From Heterohyrax brucei (taxonomy: Eukaryota > Chordata > Mammalia > Hyracoidea > Procaviidae), in assembly GCA_028571685.1 (NCBI GenBank), contig CM053162.1:68808351-68872350 (forward strand): DNA of 64,000 nucleotides, given 5' to 3'. Position numbers and translations under genes: made by a program. Every line of letters begins with the position of its first letter. The first letter of the stretch is position 1. The notes below the pieces were generated by a model. The model had not been told where the DNA came from. It saw only the letters and a program-made list of their open reading frames with translations, and did not search any database. This document shows, piece after piece, positions 41,986 through 53,257 of this stretch.

Positions 41986-43487
41986 CAACAGAAACCAAGA
42001 TTGGAGGGTTTATGTATGCTTTTAGCACACCACCTATTTAGGTTTCTTTTCCTGTAGTCTTTCTGGCTTAAACATAACCAGTGCCACTTGGGATGACATT
42101 AAATTGACATTCACACCTTAGTACATTTCAGATTTTCTGTTTGTTCTCTTCCTCTTTGCCGTTTTCCTCAGTGCACCTGACCAGACATAAGTGGCTGCCA
42201 AAACAATAGGATATGATGTTCGTTTGCAGTGAGTATTTTACGTTTTTGATCTACATTTCAACATTGTGAGGGAGGATTAATACCTTAGATTATATGCCTG
42301 GGCCACAGTATAAGTCTGAATTTTCAGTGAATGAGTCAATTCATTGAAGGAACAACAAAGCTATGTGAAAGCTGTCTTGGTTGTAGGATAAAATCATTTC
42401 ACCTCTGCCACGTCTTTTGTGGGATGGTGTAGGTTATGTGGTTGCCCTTGGCACCTGATTTCAGGAGAGTTATTAGGAAGAGCCACTTTCCTTTTCACAG
42501 ATTTCTCTCCAAAGCAGATGAAAAGACATGAAGCTTTTCTTCTCCATTGACTCACCTCAAGAGCTCTGTAAATACCCTCTTCTATTTTACCCTTTTAAGA
42601 GACAACTGAATGGAAAGAGTTAGTTGCAAAACTGTTGATTAACATGCCAGCCAAATGTGCAACTCACGAGCACCTCTGCATTGTTAGTTTCACAGACAGG
42701 AAAAGCACTGTGGCAGATGACCACTGAATTAGATCTCTGAATCAATTTTTCCTTGACCCTTCTGTGGAGAGTCATGCCTGTTATTATTCATAACCATTTA
42801 TCCCTTTCCAAATACAACCTTGCTCACGTGAATGAAACTTGTTCATATAGCGAATATATCACGGCAGATTTTACATGTGTGGCTGCTACCTTCATACTGA
42901 TCTTTTTAAATTACTGTAACACTTTGTACTGCATCTGAAGGTACTCAATGTTTCTTTTAATACAATACACGAAGGAGCCTCGATGATTGCCTCTTCTCAC
43001 ACTTCCTGCGTGAATTTTTACCCTTACTTCTCTTAGGTAATGCAACCACAAACATGCCCAACCTGCATCTTGGATGTGCAGAAAATAATGTATCTTGATT
43101 CACTTTTAGTAACAAAAAACTCCGATTCTCTTGAGTTTCCAGCCATCCCAGTTACGCCAAATTCAAACTGATCTTCCAGGTTAACTAAGCTTTTATTGAT
43201 AAATGGTTATTAAGAGTTTGTTAAAAGAAATCTAAGGTTCAAATCATAGCGAGGTATCCCTTTTACTGTAACCCTTGCTCTGTGATCTCCTTGAATCTGA
43301 TGTGTGAGGACGTTTGTAGAGCTGCGGTTGGCAAGAGACACATTTGGTGCAGTGACTGTCCTCCAGTCTTTACTGGTCCTCCCAGGATCCAAGTCTGCCC
43401 TGGCCTTATCAGTGTGTACTGGGACACTATGATCACACAGTATTGGGTGGCTCTGCCTGTTTTTGTGGTTATCTGGCTGCCATCCAG
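41986..43487. other. Unassigned sequence
   Basis: A frame pair at 43210-43527 matches no known protein. Nothing else is recognised. Confidence 0.4.
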
Positions 43488-43640
43488 TAACGCCGGATGC
43501 ATAGTAGTTAAGTGCTGTCACTGGTAACCAACAGGTCAGCAGTTCAAACTCACCAAGTCTCCTTGGAAACTCTACGGGGCAGTTCCACTCTGTCCTCTAG
43601 GGTTGCTAAAAGCCAAAATTGACTCAATTTCAACACATTT
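43488..43640 (+). mobile_element. AfroSINE
   Basis: GGATGCATAGTAGTTAAGTG, GGTCAGCAGTTCAAACTCAC, CTCCTTGGAAACTCTACGGG, GTCCTCTAGGGTTGCTAAAA. Confidence 0.88.
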
Positions 43641-44337
43641 TTTGGATTTCGCTGCTGTCCTCTCTAGGGCCCTGTCAAGTGGCCCATCTTACAGCCTCTG
43701 TATTTTGAGTTCAAATATTTCTAGTCTACCAGTTTTCTTCAAGTATTCCATAACCCCAAGAGGACCACAAAAATGTCAGCTGATTTTTCTGTGTAGTACT
43801 GGTGCCTCAGGCTCTACAGAACAGCTTTCCAGATCTATGAACTCTGCTCTGACCCCTCTGTATGTCATGATGGCCTGTGGAATGTAGAACATGGCTAAGG
43901 ACAAGAGCCCTGGATCCCGATAGACTAATTCCCTTCCGTTCTGTCAGCTACCATCCCCCTCAACCTACAAAGTTTTCTGGAGGCTCTCTCGGAGAAGATA
44001 ATATTTTTAGGTAATATTCCTTGTCCATTTTTCACTATTGCCTGGTGAATATCTCTTTGATTTCTGAGCTGAGTAAAATTGAGCTCTGAGAATTTAGAAA
44101 GAAAAAAAAGAAAAACTTTTTCTCAGCAGAGCTTAGCTTTAAAATATCCAAAATGTCAGATTTGAGAGTCAAAGATAATCAGTCAGCCTTTTATTCTAGC
44201 CTACCATCTTTCTCTGCCTCAAGGTTGAATGCCATTTAAGAGCCAGAAAGTCTCAGAATAGCAAGATTGAAAAAATATATAGAGAAGAAAGATATTTCAA
44301 ATAGATCCGTCATCTTTGGTCTTTGATTTATATCCTC
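43641..44337. other. Unassigned sequence
   Basis: No recognisable feature. Confidence 0.4.
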
Positions 44338-44490
44338 ATTTGTTTAAGAGCTTGGCCTCTGGAGACAGATCACCTGGATCACGTGAACAAAACTCTGTCT
44401 CCTTCTTCAGAATATCGTGGTGTCCTGGGCATTACTTCCCTGTGCCTCAGTTTCCCTGTCTGAAATAAGAGTAATGCTGTCTATGCAAAC
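44338..44490 (+). mobile_element. MIR-family SINE
   Basis: TTTAAGAGCTTGGCCTCTGG, AGACAGATCACCTGGATCAC, GCCTCAGTTTCCCTGTCTGA and ATAAGAGTAATGCTGTC follow the MIR order. Confidence 0.75.
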
Positions 44491-44499
44491 ACACAATGA

Positions 44500-44680
44500 G
44501 TCTGGGTGGCACAGGGGTTGAGTCCTAGGTTGCTAACTGAAATGTCACCAGGTCAAACCCACCAGCTGCTCTTGGAGAGGAAGAGGGACCATTCTGCTTC
44601 TGTAGAGATTACTACCTTGGAAACATTCTGGGGCTCTTCTCCTCTGCCCTACAAGTCTCTATGAGTTGAAGTTCTTTTTA
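44500..44680 (+). mobile_element. Older AfroSINE variant
   Basis: AATGAGTCTGGGTGGCACAG, CATTCTGCTTCTGTAGAGAT and TCTATGAGTTGAAGTTC show the longer body form. Confidence 0.75.
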
Positions 44681-44774
44681 TGTCTTGAATACAGAAAAGT
44701 TATTAACTAAGTAAACTAATGTTTATAATGCGCGTAGGTGACCTCCTGGCATATGGCAAGTTAGTGTCTGTTTG

Positions 44775-44955
44775 TGTTTAGTCATTTGTTGTCTCATAGG
44801 GACCCTAAAGGACAGAGGAGAACTGCGCCATAGGGTTTCTTAGGTTGTAATCTTTTCCAGAGGCAGACTGCCGCATCTTTGTCCTGTGGAGTCACTGGTG
44901 CTTCAGACCACAGACTTTGTCGTTAGCAACTGAGTCACTGTGACACTAGACTTCC
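44775..44955 (-). mobile_element. Older AfroSINE variant
   Basis: Reverse copy: GACCCTAAAGGACAGAGGAG, AACTGCGCCATAGGGTTTCT and CCAGAGGCAGACTGCCGCAT. With the previous copy it forms an inverted pair. Confidence 0.7.
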
Positions 44956-45098
44956 TTGGTAAGAGCGATATGGGTGGTTAATGACAATAATAATTAGAGT
45001 TATTAGATAATAATGGGCATTGTTAAATAAAGTTATTATTATATATAAATAAGTAAACATCCACCCAAATCTACAACTGCCTCAATGTAAAATGTTCA

Positions 45099-45140
45099 GA
45101 TGTAGCCAAGCCATGTGCCGTCGGGTTGGATTAGATGTAG
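45099..45140 (-). mobile_element. Ultra-short AfroSINE-end insertion
   Basis: CCAAGCCATGTGCCGTCGGG and TTGGAT lie between two AGATGTAG octamers, which look like a short target-site duplication. No SINE body is present. Confidence 0.7.
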
Positions 45141-45309
45141 ACAAACAGAAATTATGTAATTAACAGAAAGAAATATCGTAAGAGTAAGTAAAACATAAAA
45201 AGCTGAAGATGCAGCTTAAGGGACCTCAGAGAAGGGAAATTGGATATACCCTTATTGCGAAAGTAAAAACTAAGCATAAAATAACAAATTAAACAATAAA
45301 TAAATAAAA

Positions 45310-46660
45310 CTTTGAGCTGCCTGTGTTTCAGGTCAGTTCTAGGCACTGAGATTACCCTGTAAATAAGACAAGTAAGTTTCTTGTTCTACGAGCCTCAACA
45401 TCTGGTCTGACCGGTAGCTAATAACCAAGTAAAAATAGAGAGAATAAATGATAATATTGATAATGGCTTCAAAATGTAAAATGAATGGAATAGAATCAAG
45501 CTTGACAGAAAGAAGAGGTAGAGTTGAGATTCAGTGTCCCAGCAAGGCCCCCGAGGAGGCTTACATGACTGAAAAGTGGTGGCTTTGGGAGAACGTGAGA
45601 ACAAGGACCCAAGGGAGCACCCCAGGGCTGAAGAAGGAGCAGGCAGCTCGCAGAAGACACGGAGATTGCTGAGGGATGACGCTCCCCAGGTTTCAGCAGG
45701 CAAGCGGTACTTTCTTTAAAAGGTTGCTCTTGCTGCTATGAAAAGAATAGATTGCAGACGCTGGTTTAGAAGCAGGGAGCAATCATTATAATTCAGACAA
45801 GTGTTGGTTCAGCTTGACTAAAGTCAGCAGTGGTGGTATGCAGCGAAGGAAAAATGTCTGCTTACCAGAAATCTTGAAATACAACTTTTGGTCTTTGTTG
45901 AGGTTGTCTATGGAGAAAGAAATGAGTCCCTCCAGCCAGGAGGTGAGCAATACTTGTCTCTTACCACGTGGTTTGTACAGTTTCACCTTTATACATGAAT
46001 AGAACCCCAACTTATGCTCTTTCTCGGGGTTGATTTTGGATTCCCAGATTGTGGAGGACCTTGTATTCTCAAATAAACAGACTAAAAAGACTACTGGAAA
46101 GAGACATTAACATATACATTTGAAAAATTTCCAAAGACACAGTTAGAAGTAAGAGAAATCGCAGTATTAGTTCAGAACAGCAGAGTCTATGACACTAAAG
46201 ATTTCCCCAGACATTGGGAGGTTGATTCTAAAGGACTGAAATATTAGACACCTTTTTTACACATGAGGCAGACAGAAAGCAACCAGCCCACCACTGAGAT
46301 AAGCCTGTATTTCAAAATGCCAGCTACAAGAAGGCTCGGAAGGAATGTTGTGATTTGGGGCTGAGGCAGGAATAGTTTGTGGGGGTCTAGCAGGAGAGGT
46401 GAGCTGAAATTCAACTTGTTTCAGGCATGGTTGGTCAAGGATGGAATTTGGAAAGGAAGGACTTGTTTGTGAAGAATGTCAGCTTTTTGTGGGGGGCAAT
46501 GTCAACTTTATCAAGATAAGAGGGGAGGAGCAATTAGGTCTAAGGTCTAGTGCCAGAGGTCATGAGGAGAAAACTTGTGGAGCCTGTGGAGGACAGAAAC
46601 ACACACCAGCACAATGGAAAGTATTGAGTTCTTTAGTACCTTTCTTGAAGGTGTTTTAAT
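45310..46660. repeat. Ancient dispersed mammalian repeat, family unassigned
   Basis: GTTCTAGGCACTGAGATTAC starts a diverged repeat sharing blocks with 8256-8990 and 39716-39865. Later segments (GAGCAGGCAGCTCGCAGAAG, GCTGAGGCAGGAATAG) continue in the same style. The edges are uncertain. Confidence 0.4.
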
Positions 46661-46726
46661 TTTTACAGTACCCAACATGACATCTGGTAGATAAGCAGGG
46701 ACTGATTTTCTAGTCTGAAAGAAAGA

Positions 46727-46937
46727 AGTCCATGTGCCAGAACGATTAGGTGCTTGGCTGTTAACTGAAAGGTCATCCAATTGAATCCATCAGCCCCTCC
46801 AGGGGAGAAAGATGTGACAGTCTGCTTCCGTAACAGTTTACACCCTTGGAAATCCAATGGGGCAATTCTACTCTATACTGCACGGTGACTATGAGTCACA
46901 ATTTACTCTGTGCCAGTGGGTTGGTGTTTTTAAAAAA
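46727..46937 (+). mobile_element. Older AfroSINE variant
   Basis: GTTAACTGAAAGGTCATCCA, GATGTGACAGTCTGCTTCCG, GGCAATTCTACTCTATACTG and GCCAGTGGGTTGGTGTTTTT. Confidence 0.85.
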
Positions 46938-47599
46938 TCAAGAAAAATGCCTATGAGGATAAAGACCTCCAAAAAGATGCTTTTTTTGTTGTTTATTTGT
47001 TTGTTTGTTTTGTTTTGTTTTAGCTATTTATGGCTGTATACTTACCTTTCATCCCCAAAGACGTAATAATGGGAGGTTATCCACAGAGTTGTTCTTCCTC
47101 ATGTGCTTCCCAAAAATATACTTAATTTAGGAATTCCTTACTGCGTCATGATAAGGTTTTCTTGTTGAAGTAGGAATCCAGACTTCCCTGAATTCCTAGA
47201 AGGAGGAGTCCGACCCCCTTGAACATATCAATCACTACAGATCTCTTGGAAAAAGTATGATCTCCAGTAGAAAATCAAGGTAGCCAAGTTAAGCACAGGG
47301 TAAGCTAGGATAAAGCTGTGTCTTTAATTTGGGCTTCTCTCCTTTGAATGTAAATTTCAAGGAGGGCAGGTACAAACTTTTCTGTAATGCCAATTAGCTG
47401 ACACCAACAGCAGTCCAGCAGGACAGATGTGACATACTAAACACTAATGAACGAAGTCCAGACAATACGAAGGATGGTGTGAAAGATGTCATGCATGAAG
47501 AAAGCAAAAGGTAAAGAGACAGGAAAGAAGGAAAAGACCAAAATGAAGATCAGAAGACTCCAAAACTTGCACTAAAACAGCGTAGCTAAAGCCAACGGA

Positions 47600-47815
47600 C
47601 AAGGTGATTTGGTCACTTGCCTGTTAATGTGATGCTGGAGGCTATGATGTCGACGTTTCCAATATGAGCAGGGTTACCAGTACTGGAGACTTTTCAGTGG
47701 CACTTTCAGGCTAAGGCAGACTAGAAAATAGGACACAGTGATGAACTTTAAAAAAAAAAACAAAAGGCCAGTGAAAATGTTATGAATAGCAATAGCTCAT
47801 TGCCTGGCCACTTAC
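47600..47815 (+). mobile_element. RTE-5'-like block inside the RTE
   Basis: GTGATGCTGGAGGCTATGAT, GGCTAAGGCAGACTAGAAAA and GCCAGTGAAAATGTTATGAA parallel 55670-55830 of the RTE 5' region. It replaces about 250 bp of expected RTE ORF. It may be a diverged long-form SINE that shares this block. Confidence 0.65.
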
Positions 47816-47931
47816 AAGAGGACAAGAACCTCAGGTTGGAAGCATCTAAAGAAGATGGAAGAAATGAAAAAGAGTCACTGTATGGAACAGACCTGATCAA
47901 CATTCAACCATTACCAAAAAATAACACATCA

Positions 47932-48088
47932 AACTTACTGCAACTGAGTTGATTCTGACTTGTAACAGCTCTATAGGACACAGGAGCACTGCATCATAAA
48001 ACTTGTAAGTTTCACCTGGGGGATTCGAACTGCTGACCTTTTAGTTAGCAGCCATAGCGCTAAACCACTACTCCACCAAGGTTTTCTC
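47932..48088 (-). mobile_element. AfroSINE nested in RTE
   Basis: CTGCAACTGAGTTGATTCTG, GATTCGAACTGCTGACCTTT, CACTACTCCACCAAGGTTTT. TCAACCATTA flanks it on both sides (about 47901 and 48089) as a target-site duplication. Confidence 0.92.
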
Positions 48089-49558
48089 AACCATTATAAG
48101 AGGGAGCTAGCATAAGTTCAAGAACCAGTGATACTGTAGGAAGAAATGCAAGCTGCACTGAAGGTATCAGGGAAAACACACATTTTCAGGAGTTCAGGAA
48201 ATTTCAAAAGTAGCGAACAAATTGATACAATGCTGGAAACACTTACTCATTTATGCCAGTGAATTTAGACAGCTACCTGGCCAACCTATTAGAAAACACA
48301 CATACTTGGGCCCATTCTAAAGAAAGGTGATTCAATAGCTTGCAGAAATTATCAAACAAGATCATTAATGGCGTGTGAAAGTAAAATTTTGCTGGAGTTA
48401 ATTCAAAAACAGCTGCAGCTGTACTCTGACAGGATAATGTAAGAAATTCAAGCTGGATTCAGAATAAGACTTAGAATGAGGGATAGCATTGCCGATGTCA
48501 GATGGATCTTGACTAAAACAGAGAATACTAGAAAGACACTCACCTGTGTTTTAGTGACTAAAGCATTCTACTGTGTGTATCTTAACAAATTATGAATAAT
48601 ACTGAGAAGAATAGAAGTACCTAAACACATAATTGTGCTTATGAGGAACTTGTACCTAGAAGAAGATGCAGTCCTTAGAAGGGAACAAGAAGATAGATAA
48701 TGTGTGGCTTAAAGTTAGGATAGGCAAGTGTTAGGTTGCATCCTCTTGCTGTACATTTTTAATCTTTATGCTGAGTAGATAATTGGGGTAGCTGAACTAT
48801 ACACAGAAAAATGGGACATCAGGGTCAGAGGAAGACTCATTAATAACTGATATGTAGGTGACACAGGCTGGCTTGTTTAAAGGAAAGAGGACTTGAAGAA
48901 GCTACTCATGAATACCAAAGGCAATAGCAGCCTTCACTATGGATTACACCTCGACATAAAGAAAACAAAATTCTTTACAAGTGGACCAATAAACGACACC
49001 ATAATAAATGGAAGAAGATTCAAACTGTCAAGGATTTCACTGAATCTGGTATGAATTCCTGTGGAAGCAGAAGTCATTGCATTAAGCAGATCTGCTACAG
49101 AAGACCTCTCTACAGTGTTAAAAAACAAAACTGTCACTTAGTGGACTAAGATATGCCTGACCCAAGTAGTGATGTTTTCAATTGGCTCATATGCACTTGA
49201 AAACTAGACAACAAATAAAGAAGACTGGAGAAGAACTGATGCCTCTGAATTACAATGTTGATGTAGAATACTGACTGTACCACAGACTGCCCGAAAAGGG
49301 AGTTAATCTGTCTCAGAAGTACAGACAGAATGTTCCTCAGCAGAGAGGATGGCAGTACTTCATCTCATGTACTTTGGACATGTCATCAGGAGGGACCAGT
49401 CCCTGCAGAACATGACGTTTGGTAACACAGAAAGCAAAAAGTGGAAGGTCCTCAGTGAGATAGATTGACACGGGGCCCGTGATGACTAGGATGTCGCCAA
49501 GCCTGGCGCTGTTTCCTTCTTTTCTATACTGTAGGGCCTCTATGGGTTGGAATATTTT

Positions 49559-49904
49559 CTGAAACTGTTCAGTTGAGAATGGTCATGTGCTCCTGGGATA
49601 GGAATGGAAAAAAATAACTTCAGAGAAAGCAGTTACAGTTCTTATACTCTCAGATAATATTCATTATGATAATGATTTAATTAAGCAGATTTGTTGATTT
49701 CACTGCAGTTCAATTAGAAGGTATTTGGGATCAGTCATAACCACACAGGAACTATAAGTCAGAACTGAGTAAAAGAAACTTTAACTTATTGCTGACAGTA
49801 AAGGAAAATTAAAACTAAAGAAATAAAGGGGGAAAAAGTGGATGAAATCAGAGAAGGTCAGCTGAGGGTGGTTGCAGTGTCTTTTTTGTCATCTAGTCTC
49901 TCTA
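49559..49904. other. Unassigned sequence
   Basis: No recognisable feature. Confidence 0.4.
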
Positions 49905-49905
49905 A

Positions 49906-50078
49906 GGAAACCCTTGAGGCTTAGTAGTTAAGAGCTCCTACTGCCTACCAAGTTTGACAGAGCAAATCCATCAGATGCTCCTCGGAAATGCTATGAGGCA
50001 GTTCTACTCTATCCCATAGAATCACTGTGAGTTAACATCGAGTCAACGGCACTGGGTTTGGTTTTGGGTTTTCGTATT
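49906..50078 (+). mobile_element. AfroSINE
   Basis: GGAAACCCTTGAGGCTTAGT, GATGCTCCTCGGAAATGCTA, GTTCTACTCTATCCCATAGA and GCACTGGGTTTGGTTTTGGG. Confidence 0.93.
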
Positions 50079-51466
50079 CTTTCTCCAAAGGAATACCCAC
50101 AGTTTTATTGTAACTGACATCAGAGGTCAAGATGCAAAATGATCACCTGGGGTGACTATCAAGAATCCCACACCTGGAGATTCTCATTGCACATGTATTG
50201 TTGGTATTTGTCTGTTTTTCTTTCTGTTGCTGTTTTATGGAGGGAATGTATAAAGGAACTGGGTGTTTAAGGCATTCCGATTGATTCTGCTATAGACGCT
50301 AGAGGCACCACGCCTGAACGAAGTTAGCCCTCTCTGGAGGTGTCCTGGAAAGACATGTTATGTATATGATCCAGGTCCCCTTGCTCTCTAGCAAGACCAA
50401 TGACTTAACTCTAAACCTATGTAGAAAATAATGAAGATTAGCAGAGTAGTTTATTACAATGGTGGGTACAATGTATGTCCTGTAGTAGATGCTCCATGAA
50501 ATGTTCCATACCCTCTAGTGCTGTGACCAGCCACATTTCCGTAAATATGACTTTGTGACTTCATGAACTCCTCCTACAGAATAGAGATTATATCAATTAG
50601 TAGAGTCATTTAAGAAGTTTAAGCAGTTCTATCTTGAAGAAGCCTGTCTTGAACAACACCAGATCTCATGAGATAGAGTACCTCAATTTGGTCACAGGAT
50701 TTTAAGATCTCAGATACTAATTTTACTATTGTTCCTAAGCAATGAAATCCAGAAAGACTGAGTCATGTTTAATAAAACATCCAAACACTGGAGGAAATAT
50801 GTCATTGCTAAGCCATCAAAGTTACAGTAATGGATATTTATATTGATAGGTGAACCATCATATTGATAATAGCGAGGTCTCTCATAGAATTCAGGAAAAA
50901 AAATCAGGAGTAATTCTTCATTTCAACTCAGGAAAATAATCAAAACTTCAGTAGTCATTCACTTCTAGAAATCACTGTCAGAAAGATCATGAATATTTGA
51001 AGTCCATTTGAGTTAGTTTCATAAATTGAAGGATACTTGAGGAGCATGGAAACAGGATGAGAGAAATTAGGTTAATTAAAAATTTACTGACTTTAAAATA
51101 AGACATTCTGAGCAATCCATCTCATAAAAAGTCTAGTTCTTCAGAAAAACTCTGAATGCACTAACAACACCCTGTGGCTTAGGCTCTTTATCTTAAATTT
51201 GACCTAAGGGGGCCTGTGGTTATTGTCTGTCAGGTGTAGCACAGTAACTGAGATTCATTCCAGAAGGCCAGAGAGCAAACTTAATTAGTACTCACAGGTC
51301 CCAAAGGGGGAACTATAGCTACATCTGCGCTCAAGAGGTGGTACCCAAGGGCAAAGCAACTACAAGCTAGAACTACAGGAGATGGCTTGGGTACAGCAAG
51401 GAGTACTTAGGGAGTTAGTATGTGCTGAAGACATATTGGTCCGTTAAAAAGCCTCTAGAGTACTAG
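50079..51466. other. Unassigned sequence holding the source of a local duplication
   Basis: 50451-50630 is the upstream copy of the 180-bp repeat that recurs at 51573-51752. No gene is recognised. Confidence 0.45.
50451..50630 (+). repeat. 180-bp local duplication, upstream copy
   Basis: TTATTACAATGGTGGGTACA to TTTAAGCAGTTCT. Compared base by base with 51573-51752: 17 mismatches, no indels, about 90.6% identity. Flanks are unrelated. Confidence 0.95.
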
Positions 51467-51467
51467 T

Positions 51468-51800
51468 GGAAACCCCGGTGACGTGGTTAAATGCTACAGC
51501 TGCTAACCAAAAGACTGGTGGTTTAAATCTACCAGACACTGCTTGGAAAATCTGTGGGGCAAGTCTACTTACTTATTACAATGGTGGGTACAATGTATGT
51601 CCCACAGTAGATGCTCCATAAAATGTTCCATACCCTCTAGCACTGTGACCAGCCGCATTTTCTTAAACATGACTTTGTGACTTCATGAACTCCTCCTACA
51701 GAATAGAGGTTGTATTAATTATTAGAGTGATTTAAGAGGTTTAAGCAGTCCTAGAGGGTCCCTATGAGTCAGAACCAACTCGATGGCAATGGATGAGTTG
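51468..51800 (+). mobile_element. AfroSINE split by a 180-bp duplication
   Basis: The 5' part (51468-51572: GGAAACCCCGGTGACGTGG, GCTAACCAAAAGACTGGTGG, CTGTGGGGCAAGTCTACTT) and the 3' part (51753-51800: AGAGGGTCCCTATGAGTCAG, AACCAACTCGATGGC) are one SINE missing only a few bases of CTGTCCTAT at the join. Confidence 0.93.
51573..51752 (+). repeat. 180-bp local duplication, copy inside the AfroSINE
   Basis: Ungapped match to 50451-50630 (about 90.6%; 14 transitions, 3 transversions). Its right edge, AAGCAGTCCT, overlaps the SINE's own GTCCT, so the junction shows microhomology. Confidence 0.95.
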
Positions 51801-52192
51801 AGTGAGTGGGTTAGTGTGAACACTAATGACTGAAGACCAGACAAATTGTGAAATAGTGTCAAAGACATCATCGATGAAGAAAGCAAGAGGTCATTACAAA
51901 GACTTTAGTCGTTACAAAGACATTACAAAAAAGACCAAACTGGATGTCAGAAGAGACTCTGAAACTTGCTACTGAACGTCAAGCAGCTAAAGCCAAAGGA
52001 GGGAATGACAAAGTAAAAGAATTGAGCAGAAGATTTCAAAGGGCAGCTCAAGAAGACAAAATAACATATTATAATGGCATGTACAAACAGCTGTAAATGG
52101 AAAACCAGAAGGGAAGAACACATTCTGCTTTTCTTGAGCTGAAAGAATGAAGGAAAAATTTCAAGCCTCAAGATGCAAGAGTGAAGGATTCT

Positions 52193-52217
52193 ATAGCCAA
52201 GCCAAGTGCCACTGAGT
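52193..52217 (-). mobile_element. Ultra-short AfroSINE-end fragment in RTE
   Basis: AGCCAAGCCAAGTGCCACTG and AGTCA interrupt RTE sequence between GAAGGATTCTAT and AAGGAAAATATT. Only the SINE terminus is present. Confidence 0.75.
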
Positions 52218-53216
52218 CAAGGAAAATATTTAAAAACTCAAGAACTATCAAAAGAAGCTAGAAGGAACATACAGAATCATGATACCAGAATATACAGAAT
52301 CGATACCAGAAAGAAATGGTCTATGTTCATCTGTTTGAAGAGGTAGTAAATGATCAAGAACCAATGGTGCTGAAGGAAGAAGTCAAAGCTGTGCTGAAAG
52401 CATTTCAGGAATTGATGGATATTAATTGAGCTATTTTAATGAATGGATGCAGAACTGGAAGTGCTTACTCATCTATGCCAAGAAATCTGGAGGACAGTTA
52501 CCTGGTCCACTGACTAGAAGAGATCCATATTTATGCCCATTCCAAAGAAAGCTGATCCAACTGAATGTGCCAATTACCAAGAAATATCATCATCACATGT
52601 AAGTAAAATGTTGCTCAAGAGCATTCAAAATTGGTGCCATGGTGTATTGACAAGAAACTGCCAGAAAGTCAAGTGGGATTCAGAAAAGGAAGTGGAACCA
52701 GGGATATTTCTGTTGATGTCAGATGGATCTTGGCTGAAAGCAGAGAACATCAGAAAGATAATTACCTGTATTTCACTGACTATCCAAAGGCATTCAATCG
52801 TGTGGATCATAACAAATTGTGGCTAACATTGTGGAAAATGGGAATTCCAGGACACTGAACTGTGCTCTTAAGGAATCTGTACATGGATCAAAAGGCAGTC
52901 ATGTGAATGTAACAAGCAGACAGTGCATGGTTTAAAGTCAGAAAAACTGTGTATCAGTGTTGTATCCTTTCACAACACCTTTTTAACCTGTATGCCAAGC
53001 AAATCATCTGAGAAGTTAGATTATATGAAAAAGAATGAGGCATCAGGGTTGGAGGATGACTCATTAACAACCCGCATTACACAGATGACACCACCTTACA
53101 TGTTGGAAGTGAAGAGGATTTGAAACACCAAAGAAGATCAAAGACCACACCCTTCAGTACGAAATTCACATCAACATCAAGAAAGCAAAACTCTTCATAA
53201 CTGGACTAGTAGGCAA

Positions 53217-53257
53217 GCCAAAGCCAAATGCCACCAATTTGGATCTGACTCATGGCG
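53217..53257 (-). mobile_element. Ultra-short AfroSINE-end fragment in RTE
   Basis: AAGCCAAAGCCAAATGCCAC, then TTGGATCTGACTCATGGCGA, placed between RTE bases that otherwise adjoin. No SINE body is present. Confidence 0.78.

Larger units (their letters stand above)
47436..49558 (+). mobile_element. RTE-clade LINE, 5'-truncated, with two insertions
   Basis: From AAACACTAATGAACGAAGTC through the polymerase region (GTCAGATGGATCTTGACTAA, CACCTGTGTTTTAGTGACTA, GCATCCTCTTGCTGTACATT) to the 3' end (CATCAGGAGGGACCAGTCCC, TATGGGTTGGAAT). Stops break every frame. An AfroSINE (47932-48088) interrupts it. At about 47600-47815 it holds a block resembling the RTE 5' region at 55608. It is more diverged than the copy at 51805. 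Confidence 0.92.
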
